Below the pieces are notes generated by a model, which was given only the letters and a program-made list of their open reading frames with translations, ran no database searches and was not told the DNA's origin. A stretch of DNA of 14,750 bases. It comes from Oscillospiraceae bacterium. GTDB taxonomy: Bacteria > Bacillota > Clostridia > Oscillospirales > Acutalibacteraceae. Where the stretch lies: contig JAISRF010000185.1 in the NCBI GenBank assembly GCA_031273775.1, forward strand, positions 1-14,750, in the 5' to 3' direction. Position 1 is the stretch's first letter. Each line of letters opens with the position of its first letter. Below are positions 6,848-14,000 of this stretch, one piece after another. The position numbers were made by a program, and so were the translations under genes.

Positions 6848-7392
6848 CTCTTCTTGTACATGACCGCTTCGCCGACCGAAAACCGGCAGAAGCCCAAATA
6901 ATACCCACCCATGCTCACGACCGGCAACAAAAGCGGTGTGAGCGCGGAAAGTACTACACCGCCAAAGGATAACTCCGCCATCGTGTGCGAGGATGGCATG
7001 GCAATAAGGAAAAATGGCAGATAGGGCGCATTCAAAATACGGTAAAGCGCCAAAAACAGTTCACTGACCGCACCAAGCTTAGCCAGAACCAGCAACGCGG
7101 ACAGCAAAAACGCGGGAACGGACGCAATCACCCCCGCCTTTAAGCCCTTTAACAAGTCCAGTTTTTCGTGTTGGTAGCGCACAAGGTTATTGTCCCGGTC
7201 GCCCACGCTCCAGACAAAAGAGTATACCAGACTGAAATACAGAATGACGTTAAGCAACATGGCCAGCACCTGACCGCCCCGGCCCGAAAGGATAGAAGTG
7301 ACCGAAAGGGACAGAATAGCGCACATAAAGCCGGCCAGCACCATGCGCCCGAACACCGAAACGCTTAATTTTAATACGGATTTGCTTCTCAT
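6844..7392 (-). CDS. Small integral membrane protein of unknown function
   Basis: Not recognised. The protein has 182 residues. It begins MRSKSVLKL and contains about four or five hydrophobic segments: near residues 12-35, 40-60, 85-110, 118-135 and 148-170. A short charged loop (GDRDNNLVRYQHEKLDLLKG) lies near residues 64-83 and the tail is MYKKS. No catalytic motif stands out. The start is fixed by GGAGGT (7400-7405), 7 bases before the ATG at 7390-7392; the frame is open further upstream but without support. It is the first gene after the promoter at 7475-7504 and overlaps ruvX, so the two form a transcription unit. Membrane location is inferred from hydrophobicity only. Confidence 0.8.
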   Translation of the reverse strand: MRSKSVLKLSVSVFGRMVLAGFMCAILSLSVTSILSGRGGQVLAMLLNVILYFSLVYSFVWSVGDRDNNLVRYQHEKLDLLKGLKAGVIASVPAFLLSALLVLAKLGAVSELFLALYRILNAPYLPFFLIAMPSSHTMAELSFGGVVLSALTPLLLPVVSMGGYYLGFCRFSVGEAVMYKKS

Positions 7393-7474
7393 GAGACACA
7401 CCTCCGGGAATAGTGATAATACGAACATCTTACGAGACAAACTGACCGGACGCGCTTGCAACGACCTTGATTAC

Positions 7475-7504
7475 ATTTTACCATAATCTATCGCCCTTTG
7501 TCAA
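7475..7504 (-). promoter_or_regulatory. Sigma-A promoter for the membrane-protein/ruvX unit
   Basis: On the minus strand, a perfect TTGACA (7499-7504) is followed after 18 bases by TAAAAT (7475-7480), with a TG one base before it as in extended -10 promoters. Transcription would start near 7468, giving a leader of about 75 bases with no obvious structure. It faces away from the promoter at 7529-7557. Confidence 0.8.
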
Positions 7505-7528
7505 ACACCTTTCCAAAAAAACTTTCAC

Positions 7529-7557
7529 TTGCAATTTTCTTATCCTTAGCGTATAAT
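7529..7557 (+). promoter_or_regulatory. Sigma-A promoter of the mgtC-glp operon
   Basis: TTGCAA (7529-7534) is followed after exactly 17 bases by a perfect TATAAT (7552-7557). Transcription should start near 7564, about 112 bases before the first start codon. The -35 boxes of this and the opposing promoter are 24 bases apart, in an A-rich stretch. Confidence 0.8.
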
Positions 7558-7601
7558 AAAGAAAATCAAATAATAAAAATAATAAATATGCAGAGATTTT
7601 G

Positions 7602-7657
7602 AGACGCATAATAAGAATCAGCGGTGGACGCTGTTCTTGTTGTGCGTCTTTTTATTT
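7602..7657 (+). terminator. Leader hairpin with T-tract, probable attenuator before the mgtC-glp operon
   Basis: Arms 7602-7623 and 7629-7649 pair over about 21 bp, with three G-U pairs and one bulged base (7619), around the loop GTGGA. The outer 7 bp are AGACGCA with TGCGTCT. TTTTTATTT follows at once (about 7649-7657). This has the form of an intrinsic terminator, yet it lies between a strong promoter and the first gene, whose ribosome site begins at 7663. An operon member (11673-12224) is a GlpP antiterminator, making this its likely target. The hairpin is seen; control by GlpP is inferred. Confidence 0.78.
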
Positions 7658-7662
7658 AATCA

Positions 7663-7668
7663 GGGAGG
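7663..7668 (+). promoter_or_regulatory. Ribosome binding site deciding the TTG start of the mgtC-like gene
   Basis: GGGAGG lies 7 bases before the TTG at 7676-7678. The frame is open upstream to 7637, but that part runs through the hairpin and has no ribosome site. Confidence 0.75.
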
Positions 7669-7675
7669 TTTTGAA

Positions 7676-8398
7676 TTGGAAAATATCACTCATTATTTGG
7701 AAGATCTTAACGTCGTTTCGGTCACCGTACGGCTGGTGCTGAGTGTGTTGTTTGCCGGGTTCATCGGCGTTGAACGGCAGGGTCAGCACCATCCGGCGGG
7801 AATGAGAACCCACATTTTGGTGTGCGTGGGCAGCACCATGACCATGATGCTCGGCCAGTACATGTTTCTGACTTACGGCGCGGATCCTTCACGAATCGGC
7901 GCGCAGGTGGTCAGCGGGATCGGATTTTTGGGGGTGGGCACCATTATGCTCAACGGTGGGCATGTGCGGGGAATCACCACCGCGGCCGGGCTTTGGGCCA
8001 GCGCCTGCATGGGTCTGGCTATCGGCGCAGGGTTTTATGTGGGCGCGCTTGTCGGTTTTTTTGCCATTGCCTTCACGCTGATCGTGATCCGCCGGATGAC
8101 CAAAACCTACTCCAAACGTCACCCACGCAACAAACGGCTGTATTTATGTCTGCGGCATTTGAATGACCTAATCGGCGTGATCAAACTGCTGCGGGTGTGG
8201 GGTGTAGAGGTGGGTAATGTAACCATGGACAATTCCGAAGAACAAGGGGACGATTTCGCTCAGGGTGTGAATGTGATCATGGACATCACTATCGGCAGCA
8301 ACATTGACAGCAATCTGATCATGCTCAACCTGCTTCAAGAAGAAAGCGTGATCTACGCCGACTATGAAAAGTTCCCGGGTCGGTTGTTCGACATTTAG
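7676..8398 (+). CDS. MgtC/SapB-family membrane protein
   Basis: Integral inner-membrane protein of 240 residues. The N-terminal 150 residues carry family marks: GFIGVERQ (about 28-35), PAGMRTHILVCVGS (about 41-54), SRIGAQVVSGIGFLGVGTI (about 72-90), then VRGITTAAGLWASACMGLAIGAG (about 98-120). Hydrophobic segments lie between and after these. The C-terminal 80 or so residues are soluble and likely form the ACT-like domain seen in longer MgtC proteins. MgtC relatives are linked to magnesium starvation and virulence or to membrane ATPase control; the role here is unknown. The start is a TTG set by GGGAGG. Its stop is 17 bases before the GlpA-like gene, so it appears to be the first cistron of the glp-type operon, an unusual partnership. 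Confidence 0.9.
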   Translation: MENITHYLEDLNVVSVTVRLVLSVLFAGFIGVERQGQHHPAGMRTHILVCVGSTMTMMLGQYMFLTYGADPSRIGAQVVSGIGFLGVGTIMLNGGHVRGITTAAGLWASACMGLAIGAGFYVGALVGFFAIAFTLIVIRRMTKTYSKRHPRNKRLYLCLRHLNDLIGVIKLLRVWGVEVGNVTMDNSEEQGDDFAQGVNVIMDITIGSNIDSNLIMLNLLQEESVIYADYEKFPGRLFDI

Positions 8399-8415
8399 TG
8401 AAGGACTGAACATAT

Positions 8416-9864
8416 ATGAAATTAAAAATGTATGATGTGGCCGTTATCGGCGCGGGGGTGGTCGGGGCGCTGACCGCCCGGGAATTATCCCGCTATTCTC
8501 TTTCGGTGTGCCTGATTGAAAAAGGAAACGACGTCGCCGGTGGAGCCACCCGCGCCAACAGCGGCATTGTCCACGCGGGATTTGACGCTGAAACCGGGAC
8601 ACTGAAAGCGCGGCTGAATGTGAAAGGTGCGCGTTTGATGCCCGCGCTGGCCGCTGAATTAGGGGTGCATTATCGGCAAAACGGCTCGCTGGTTGTGGGT
8701 TACAACGCCGCCGACCGGACTGAAATCCAAACTTTATATGAACGCGGATTGGCAAATGGTGTGGAAAATCTGGCCATTCTGGATATCGAACTCCTGCAAA
8801 AAATAGAACCGGCGCTGTCAAAAAAAGCAATCTGCGCGCTCTATGCACCCACAGCCGGGGTCATCTGCCCCTTCGGGCTTGCCATTGCAGCAACGGGCAA
8901 TGCCATGGACAACGGCGCGGATTGCCTCTTGAATTATGAGGTCACGGAACTCTTGCGGGAAGCGGACGGGTTTCGGATTTCGGGGAGCGGAGCGCCTATA
9001 TCGGCGCGGTTTGTGGTCAATGCGGCGGGGGTATTTTCCGACAAAATCGCGCGTTTGATCGGAGACGATTCGTTCAGACTCCGGCCTCGACGTGGCGAAT
9101 ATATGCTGCTGGACAAGGTTTGCGGGAACTTGCTCAATCACACGGTATTTTTCACGCCCGATGAAAAGGGAAAAGGCGTGCTGGTGTCCCCCACAGCGGA
9201 CGGAAACCTGCTACTCGGCCCAACCTCAAGCTTTGTGACCGGGAAATCCGACACCGCGACCACCGCTGAGGGACTTGAACAGATCTTGGCCGAAGCCTAC
9301 CGACAAGTGCCTGAATTGCCCGCCGGAAAGGTAATCACTTCCTTTGCGGGTCTGCGCGCCGTGGGTGACACCGGAGATTTTATCATTAACAGCCCCGTCC
9401 CCGGTTTTGTGAACGCGGCGGGAATCGAATCGCCCGGACTGACGGCATCCCCCGCCATCGCGCGGTATATTGTGAATCTGCTGGCGGAAAACGGGCTGGC
9501 TTTGCGGGAAAAACCCGACTTCAATCCCATTCGCCCGGCATTGGGCGGATTCCGCGAAAAAACGGCGGAGGAACAAAACGCCGTAATCCGGGTCAATCCT
9601 CGCTACGGCAACGTCATTTGCCGGTGCGAACAGGTCAGCGAGGGCGAAATTTTGGAAGCGCTGACCCGAAACCCGATTGCACACGACACGGACGGAATCA
9701 AACGCCGGGTTCGCGCGGGAATGGGTCGCTGTCAGGGCGAGTTTTGTCTGCCAAGCGTGGCGGCGGTTTTGGCCGAGGAATTGGGGATCCCGTTTGAAGC
9801 GGTGACCAAATCGGGCGCGGGGTCAAAAGTCAATCTGCGCCGGACGAAAGGAAACGCCGATTAA
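8416..9864 (+). CDS. GlpA-like FAD-dependent oxidoreductase with BFD-type [2Fe-2S] domain
   Basis: Flavoprotein of 482 residues, of the DAO/GlpA type. The N-terminal dinucleotide fold has VIGAGVVG (about residues 10-17) and an acidic E35 ending the second strand. ANSGIVHAGFDAETGTLKARL (about 47-67) is the substrate and FAD region found in anaerobic glycerol-3-phosphate dehydrogenase and L-2-hydroxyglutarate oxidase relatives. The C-terminal BFD-like domain has four cysteines (C402, C404, C439, C444) fit for a [2Fe-2S] cluster. E. coli GlpA has the same overall domain order. AAGGA (8401-8405) precedes the ATG by 10 bases. Downstream come a second flavoprotein, DUF1667 and GlpP, so oxidation of glycerol-3-phosphate to dihydroxyacetone phosphate is the best guess. 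Substrate is not proven by sequence. Confidence 0.87.
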   Translation: MKLKMYDVAVIGAGVVGALTARELSRYSLSVCLIEKGNDVAGGATRANSGIVHAGFDAETGTLKARLNVKGARLMPALAAELGVHYRQNGSLVVGYNAADRTEIQTLYERGLANGVENLAILDIELLQKIEPALSKKAICALYAPTAGVICPFGLAIAATGNAMDNGADCLLNYEVTELLREADGFRISGSGAPISARFVVNAAGVFSDKIARLIGDDSFRLRPRRGEYMLLDKVCGNLLNHTVFFTPDEKGKGVLVSPTADGNLLLGPTSSFVTGKSDTATTAEGLEQILAEAYRQVPELPAGKVITSFAGLRAVGDTGDFIINSPVPGFVNAAGIESPGLTASPAIARYIVNLLAENGLALREKPDFNPIRPALGGFREKTAEEQNAVIRVNPRYGNVICRCEQVSEGEILEALTRNPIAHDTDGIKRRVRAGMGRCQGEFCLPSVAAVLAEELGIPFEAVTKSGAGSKVNLRRTKGNAD

Positions 9865-9940
9865 CGACACCCAAAAGCGGGCTGTAGGCACAATGCGTTC
9901 AGCCATATTACTTCAATTCCAGAAAGGAAATGATGATTGA

Positions 9941-11194
9941 ATGAAAAAACAACTGGTGATCATCGGCGGCGGTCCGGCAGGGATGGCGGCGGCGGTTGCC
10001 GTACGCGATCACGGTATTGAAGATATCTTGATTTTGGAACGGGCGGCGCATCCCGGCGGGATTTTGCGGCAATGTATCCATTCGGGATTTGGTTTGCATA
10101 AATTCAAAGAGGAACTGACCGGACCGGAATACGCGTGGAAATATGAACAGATGATCGCCGAACGCGGCATTGAGCTGATGACCGGGACCATGGTGATTGG
10201 ACTGACCCAGGAAAAAGTCGTCACCGCCGTCAACCCGGCACTTGGCGTGTTCACAGTAGAAGCCCAAGCCGTGATTCTGGCGATGGGATGCCGGGAGCGT
10301 CCCCGCGGTGCGCTGAACATTCCCGGCACACGTCCCGCAGGGATTTTAACCGCCGGAACGGCGCAGAAATTCGTGAATATTGACGGTTATCTGCCGGGGA
10401 AACGCGTTGTGATTCTAGGCTCAGGCGACATAGGTTTGATCATGGCGCGGCGCATGACCTTAGAGGGCGCGAAGGTGGAAATGGTCTGTGAGTTGCTCCC
10501 CTATTCCGGCGGATTGGCGCGAAATATTGAGCAGTGTTTGAACGATTTCGGAATTCCGCTTCTGCTCAGCCATACCGTAACCGAAATCCACGGAGATCGA
10601 AATTTGCAAACCGTCACTGTTTCACAGGTTAACACAAACCGCAAACCGATTCCGGGCACGGAGCGTCTTGTGGAATGCGATACCTTGCTTTTGTCGGTGG
10701 GGTTGATTCCCGAAAACGAGCTAACGGCGATGGCGGGATTGACCTTGGAATCCACAACGGGCGGGACGGCGGTGGACGAACGGCGCGAAACCGCAATCCC
10801 CGGGATTTTCGCCTGCGGCAATGTACTCCATGTGCACGATTTGGTGGATTTTGTGTCCGACGAGGCCGAGCTTGCGGGGCACGGCGCGGCGGCGTATATT
10901 CAAGGGAAAGCCCGAAAAGGCCGCCCGCTGATCGTCGCCGCTGGAACCGGGGTACGATACACAGTGCCCCGGCATGTCATTGAAAGATCAAAGCCAGTGA
11001 AGATTTATTTTCGTGTGACGGACGTTTTCCGCGATGCGTCCGTGGTCGTGCGGGATAGCCGGGCGGTTCTGTTTTCGCAGAAAAAGAGCCGCCTGGCGCC
11101 GGGCGAAATGGAATCTGTCACGCTCGCGCCCGAGCTGCTCAAACGCGCGTCAGGCGACATTTTAACCGTTATGCTGGAGGTGCAAAATGCCTGA
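9941..11194 (+). CDS. FAD/NAD(P)-dependent oxidoreductase of the glp-type operon
   Basis: Pyridine nucleotide-disulfide-type flavoprotein of 417 residues without the redox CxxC. VIIGGGPAG (about residues 6-14) binds FAD. The following HPGGILRQCIHSGFGL is typical of the HcnB/opine-oxidase-like group. A second dinucleotide fold, VVILGSGDIG (about 156-165), should bind NAD(P)H. Near the C-terminus, ETAIPGIFACGNV is the second FAD motif. It probably moves electrons between the GlpA-like subunit and NAD(P) or another carrier, a role filled by GlpB in enterobacteria although it is a different protein type. AGAAAGGA (9921-9928) lies 12 bases before the ATG, a rather long spacing. Its last 8 bases overlap the DUF1667 gene. 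Confidence 0.88.
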   Translation: MKKQLVIIGGGPAGMAAAVAVRDHGIEDILILERAAHPGGILRQCIHSGFGLHKFKEELTGPEYAWKYEQMIAERGIELMTGTMVIGLTQEKVVTAVNPALGVFTVEAQAVILAMGCRERPRGALNIPGTRPAGILTAGTAQKFVNIDGYLPGKRVVILGSGDIGLIMARRMTLEGAKVEMVCELLPYSGGLARNIEQCLNDFGIPLLLSHTVTEIHGDRNLQTVTVSQVNTNRKPIPGTERLVECDTLLLSVGLIPENELTAMAGLTLESTTGGTAVDERRETAIPGIFACGNVLHVHDLVDFVSDEAELAGHGAAAYIQGKARKGRPLIVAAGTGVRYTVPRHVIERSKPVKIYFRVTDVFRDASVVVRDSRAVLFSQKKSRLAPGEMESVTLAPELLKRASGDILTVMLEVQNA

Positions 11195-11642
11195 AAATGC
11201 AAAAAAAATATCCTTCGCCAAATGCGGCGAGGATTCGACCTGTGGGACTTCCCGAGAGAGGGAAGCCGCTTATTCCGGATCAAAAAAAGAAATGACCTGC
11301 GTCGTCTGCCCGACTGGGTGTGTGCTAACCATCACGCTGAACGCGGACAAAAGTGTGAAATCCGTCACCGGAAACGCCTGCGGACGCGGGGTGATCTACG
11401 CCGAGAACGAATGTGTCCGACCCATGCGGACACTGACCACCACCGCCGCGCTGGCAAACGGCCGAATGCTGCCGGTTCGCACCGACCGCGCCGTCCCCCG
11501 GGATACGTTGATCGACTGTATGCGGGAAATCAATCGGAAAATAGTTGCGCCGACCGCGAAAATTTATGATATAATCATTGAAAACGTGGCTGATACCGGG
11601 GCGAATGTGGTTGCGGCGGCAAACGGCTCGGACTGTGCGTAA
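11187..11642 (+). CDS. DUF1667 cysteine-rich protein with an N-terminal extension
   Basis: Protein of 151 residues. The DUF1667 core starts near residue 36 with MTCVVCPTGC (C38, C41, C45). It continues to GNACGRG (C65) and ENECVRPMRTLTTTA (C76), a pattern suited to an iron-sulfur or metal site. DUF1667 proteins regularly sit beside GlpA-like and FAD/NAD(P) oxidoreductases and are presumed electron-transfer partners. The 35-residue N-terminal extension, with two more cysteines (C13, C19), is not part of the core. It is supported by a strong GGAGGTG (11176-11182) just before the ATG at 11187; the ATG at residue 36 has no such site. The gene overlaps the preceding one by 8 bases, implying coupled translation. 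Function is unknown. Confidence 0.85.
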   Translation: MPENAKKISFAKCGEDSTCGTSREREAAYSGSKKEMTCVVCPTGCVLTITLNADKSVKSVTGNACGRGVIYAENECVRPMRTLTTTAALANGRMLPVRTDRAVPRDTLIDCMREINRKIVAPTAKIYDIIIENVADTGANVVAAANGSDCA

Positions 11643-11672
11643 TATTCACAAAACAGGTCGTGAAAGGGCGGC

Positions 11673-12224
11673 ATGAACATGGAAAAATGGGCGGCAAATC
11701 CCGTGATCGCGGCGGTTCAAAGCGGCGATGCGTTCGAACAGGCACTGGCATCGGGCATAGATACGATTTTTTTGCTGCACGCCAACATTATGGCTTTAGG
11801 CGCACAGCTTGATGCGGCGCGCGCGGCGCAAAAAAAAGTGTATCTGCATGTGGATTTGACCGACGGAATCGGCAAGGATAAAAGCGGAATCCGATTCATT
11901 GCGTCCCTTGGCGCAAACGGCGTGATTTCCACCCGCGGCAACCTGATCCGGTTCGCGCGCGAATGCGGCTTGGCCGCCGTTCAGCGTTGTTTCATCGTGG
12001 ATTCTCATTCAATTGACACCGCGATTGAGTCCATCAGCCAGACCCGGCCGTACAGCATTGAAGTTATGCCGGGTGTGATTCCACGCGTGATTGCCAATTT
12101 TGCGGCGCGAATTGACATTCCCGTGATCGCCGGCGGGCTGATTGACAGCAAAGGTGACGTGGCGGCGGCGCTGGCGGCGGGAGCGGCGGCTGTATCAACG
12201 GGAAAACAGGAGTTGTGGAATTGA
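11673..12224 (+). CDS. glpP: Glycerol-3-phosphate-responsive antiterminator GlpP
   Basis: RNA-binding regulator of 183 residues, usual length. In Bacillus, GlpP with glycerol-3-phosphate prevents termination in glp leader RNAs. Family marks here are NPVIAAVQ near the start, TIFLLHANI (about 31-39), KVYLHVDLTDGIGKDKSGIRFI (about 55-76), IEVMPGVIP (about 128-136) and PVIAGGLI with AAGAAAVSTGKQELW at the end, on a TIM-barrel-like fold. The ATG at 11673 has AGGG four bases before it; the ATG at 11679 is an alternative. The gene ends in TTGATGA, shared with the start of the HAD gene. Being inside the operon that has a hairpin attenuator in its leader suggests positive self-control by glycerol-3-phosphate; this is inference. 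Confidence 0.92.
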   Translation: MNMEKWAANPVIAAVQSGDAFEQALASGIDTIFLLHANIMALGAQLDAARAAQKKVYLHVDLTDGIGKDKSGIRFIASLGANGVISTRGNLIRFARECGLAAVQRCFIVDSHSIDTAIESISQTRPYSIEVMPGVIPRVIANFAARIDIPVIAGGLIDSKGDVAAALAAGAAAVSTGKQELWN

Positions 12225-13009
12225 TGACGGATTATTTCAAGAATAAGCGTTTGTTTCTGCTGGACATGGACGGCACGATCTATATTGACGACCGCTTTAT
12301 TGACGGCGCGGCTGCGTTTCTGGCGGCGGTTCGGCAGACAAAGCGGCAATATTTGTTTCTGACGAACAACTCCTCAAAAGGTCCCGACGCTTACATCAAA
12401 AAGCTGGCGGAGATGGGGTTGGCGGCGGCGGAAACGGATTTTGTCACCTCCGCTGACGTGACGCTCGCCTATTTGCGGGAGCGGTACGCAGATCGAGTTT
12501 TATATGTGGTTGGTACTGAATCCCTAAAAAATCATTTTAGGCGGGGCGGATTGACCGTAACCGACACGCCGCGCCCGGATGTAGGCGCTTTGGTGCTGGG
12601 GTTTGACACCGAGCTGACCTTTCGGAAAATTGAGGACGCGTGCATTTTGCTGAATCGCGGCATGGATTACATCGCAACCCACCCCGACATGGTCTGTCCC
12701 ACCGGGTACGGTTCTGTGCCCGACTGCGGTGCGCTGGCGGCCATGCTGGAAAGCGCAACCGATCGGAAACCGCTGGTGCTGGGCAAGCCGAAGCCGGAAA
12801 TGGTGTACGCCGCCATGAAAAAAGCCGGGGCTTTGCCGGAGGAAACCGTATTGATCGGTGACCGATTGCACACCGATATCGCCTGCGGCGTGAACGCGGG
12901 AATCGACACGGTGCTGGTGCTAAGCGGCGAAGCGACACAAGCGGACGCGGAGAAGAGTGAGGTTAAACCGACGCTGATTCTCAAGAGCGTTGCGGAAATC
13001 TGTTTTTAG
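12224..13009 (+). CDS. HAD-superfamily IIA (NagD-type) phosphatase
   Basis: Cytoplasmic sugar- or polyol-phosphatase of 261 residues. HAD motif I is FLLDMDGTIY with nucleophile D14 and acid D16. Motif II is FLTNNSS, motif III is GKPKPEM with the lysine, and motif IV is GDRLHTDI. A C2-type cap lies between motifs II and III, as in NagD, AraL and glycerol-1-phosphate or phosphoglycolate phosphatases. Starts at GTG 12215, TTG 12221 and ATG 12224 are in frame. AGGAG (12208-12212) is too close to the GTG; the ATG overlaps the glpP stop by one base and is preferred. In this operon a glycerol-phosphate phosphatase role is plausible, but substrates cannot be read from the motifs. It is the last gene of the operon. 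Confidence 0.9.
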   Translation: MTDYFKNKRLFLLDMDGTIYIDDRFIDGAAAFLAAVRQTKRQYLFLTNNSSKGPDAYIKKLAEMGLAAAETDFVTSADVTLAYLRERYADRVLYVVGTESLKNHFRRGGLTVTDTPRPDVGALVLGFDTELTFRKIEDACILLNRGMDYIATHPDMVCPTGYGSVPDCGALAAMLESATDRKPLVLGKPKPEMVYAAMKKAGALPEETVLIGDRLHTDIACGVNAGIDTVLVLSGEATQADAEKSEVKPTLILKSVAEICF

Positions 13010-13080
13010 GACAGACAAAGTACGATTTCTTCCTGAATTGGCCGAGGTCACCATAAATCCGCATTTTCCGGCGCGCCAAA

Positions 13081-13108
13081 GCCCGCGTATTCGCGGGCGA
13101 CTGTTTTT
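13081..13108 (+). terminator. Probable terminator of the mgtC-glp operon
   Basis: GCCCGCG (13081-13087) and CGCGGGC (13092-13098) form a perfect 7-bp GC stem around TATT. TTTTT follows at 13104-13108 after a 5-base spacer. The spacer makes it less than ideal. It lies 71 bases after the HAD stop. The gap 13010-13291 holds no open frame I would call a gene. Confidence 0.55.
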
Positions 13109-13197
13109 GCGGAGTTTTGTCGTTTGCCCATTGTTTTACACAATATTCTCACAATATTTTTAAAGCGGACATATCTTGTTAAAAAACCTCCGTGTGA

Positions 13198-13224
13198 CGG
13201 GCGTTATTATGGAAATAACGTCCG
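13198..13224. repeat. 11-bp inverted repeat upstream of the ABC transporter genes
   Basis: Arms 13198-13208 and 13214-13224 are complementary over 11 positions with one G-T pair, around ATGGA. ATTTTGATTT follows on the plus strand. It could be a second, weak terminator for the operon to the left or an operator for the ABC genes. No convincing promoter for the ABC genes was found near it. Confidence 0.6.
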
Positions 13225-13257
13225 ATTTTGATTTAATCTAAATTCTTTACGCTAACC

Positions 13258-13276
13258 CCTTTGCGCTTCGCAAGGG
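13258..13276 (+). repeat. Small hairpin just before the ABC ATPase ribosome site
   Basis: Bases 13258-13265 pair with 13269-13276 (8 bp, one G-T pair) around CTT. It ends 4 bases before the AGGAG (13281-13285) of the ABC ATPase gene. It may affect translation; this is a guess. Confidence 0.45.
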
Positions 13277-13291
13277 CGTCAGGAGAACACC

Positions 13292-13993
13292 ATGAGCTTT
13301 GTACAGTTAAAGGACGTCCAAAAATACTACCACACCGGCGCGGTGACCGTAAAGGCGGCGGACGGTGTGGATTTCGCCATCAACAAAGGGGAACTTGCCA
13401 TTATTTCCGGGCCTTCGGGCGCGGGAAAAACCACCGTTTTGAACATTTTGGGTGGCATGGATCGGGCGACAGGCGGGCAGTTGATGGTGGACGGCGTCGA
13501 TATTGCGGCGTACAATAACCGCCAGCTGGTTGCGTACCGGCGGAATGACATCGGCTTTGTGTTCCAGTTTTACAATTTAATTCCCAATCTCACCGCCCTT
13601 GAAAATGTGGAATTGGCGGCGCAGATTTGTAAAAATCCCCTTGACGCCGCCGAAACCCTGCGGGAGGTTGGGCTCGGCGAACGGCTCAATAATTTTCCCG
13701 CCCAGCTTTCCGGCGGCGAGCAACAGCGCGTAGCCATTGCCCGGGCACTGGCGAAAGCGCCCAAGCTGCTTTTGTGCGATGAACCCACCGGCGCGCTGGA
13801 TTACCAGACCGGCAAGATGATTCTGTCGCTTTTGCGGGAAACCTGCAAAAAGCGCGGCATGACGGTGATTATCATCACGCACAACTCCGCCATTTCGCCC
13901 ATGGCGGATCGGGTAATTCACATCCGAAATGGTCGGGCTTCAAGCGTGGAAATCAACCCCGACCCAACCCCTGTGGAAGAAATTGAGTGGTGA
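13292..13993 (+). CDS. ABC transporter ATP-binding protein (MacB/LolD type)
   Basis: Cytoplasmic ATPase of 233 residues powering an FtsX-family permease. Walker A is GPSGAGKTT (40-48), the Q-loop region is VFQFYNLIPNLTALENV (about 90-106), the signature is LSGGEQQR (139-146), Walker B is LLLCDEPTGALD (159-170) with E164, and the H-loop histidine is near 196 (IITHNSA). The FYNLIP and GALD features place it in the MacB/LolD group that exports lipoproteins, peptides or antimicrobials, not an importer. AGGAG (13281-13285) lies 6 bases before the ATG. The permease gene starts 65 bases downstream, beyond a degenerate heptamer repeat. Substrate is unknown. Confidence 0.93.
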   Translation: MSFVQLKDVQKYYHTGAVTVKAADGVDFAINKGELAIISGPSGAGKTTVLNILGGMDRATGGQLMVDGVDIAAYNNRQLVAYRRNDIGFVFQFYNLIPNLTALENVELAAQICKNPLDAAETLREVGLGERLNNFPAQLSGGEQQRVAIARALAKAPKLLLCDEPTGALDYQTGKMILSLLRETCKKRGMTVIIITHNSAISPMADRVIHIRNGRASSVEINPDPTPVEEIEW

Positions 13994-14000
13994 TTTTTAA

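Noticed and set aside
7564..7675. Magnesium (M-box) riboswitch ahead of the mgtC-like gene
   Set aside because: The leader is only about 112 bases, is mostly one simple hairpin plus A/T-rich sequence, and is too short for an M-box aptamer with an expression platform.
13131..13250. Possible promoters for the ABC transporter genes, such as TTGTTA at 13176 with TATTAT at 13205
   Set aside because: The spacing is 23 bases, and other pairs in the gap have poor boxes.
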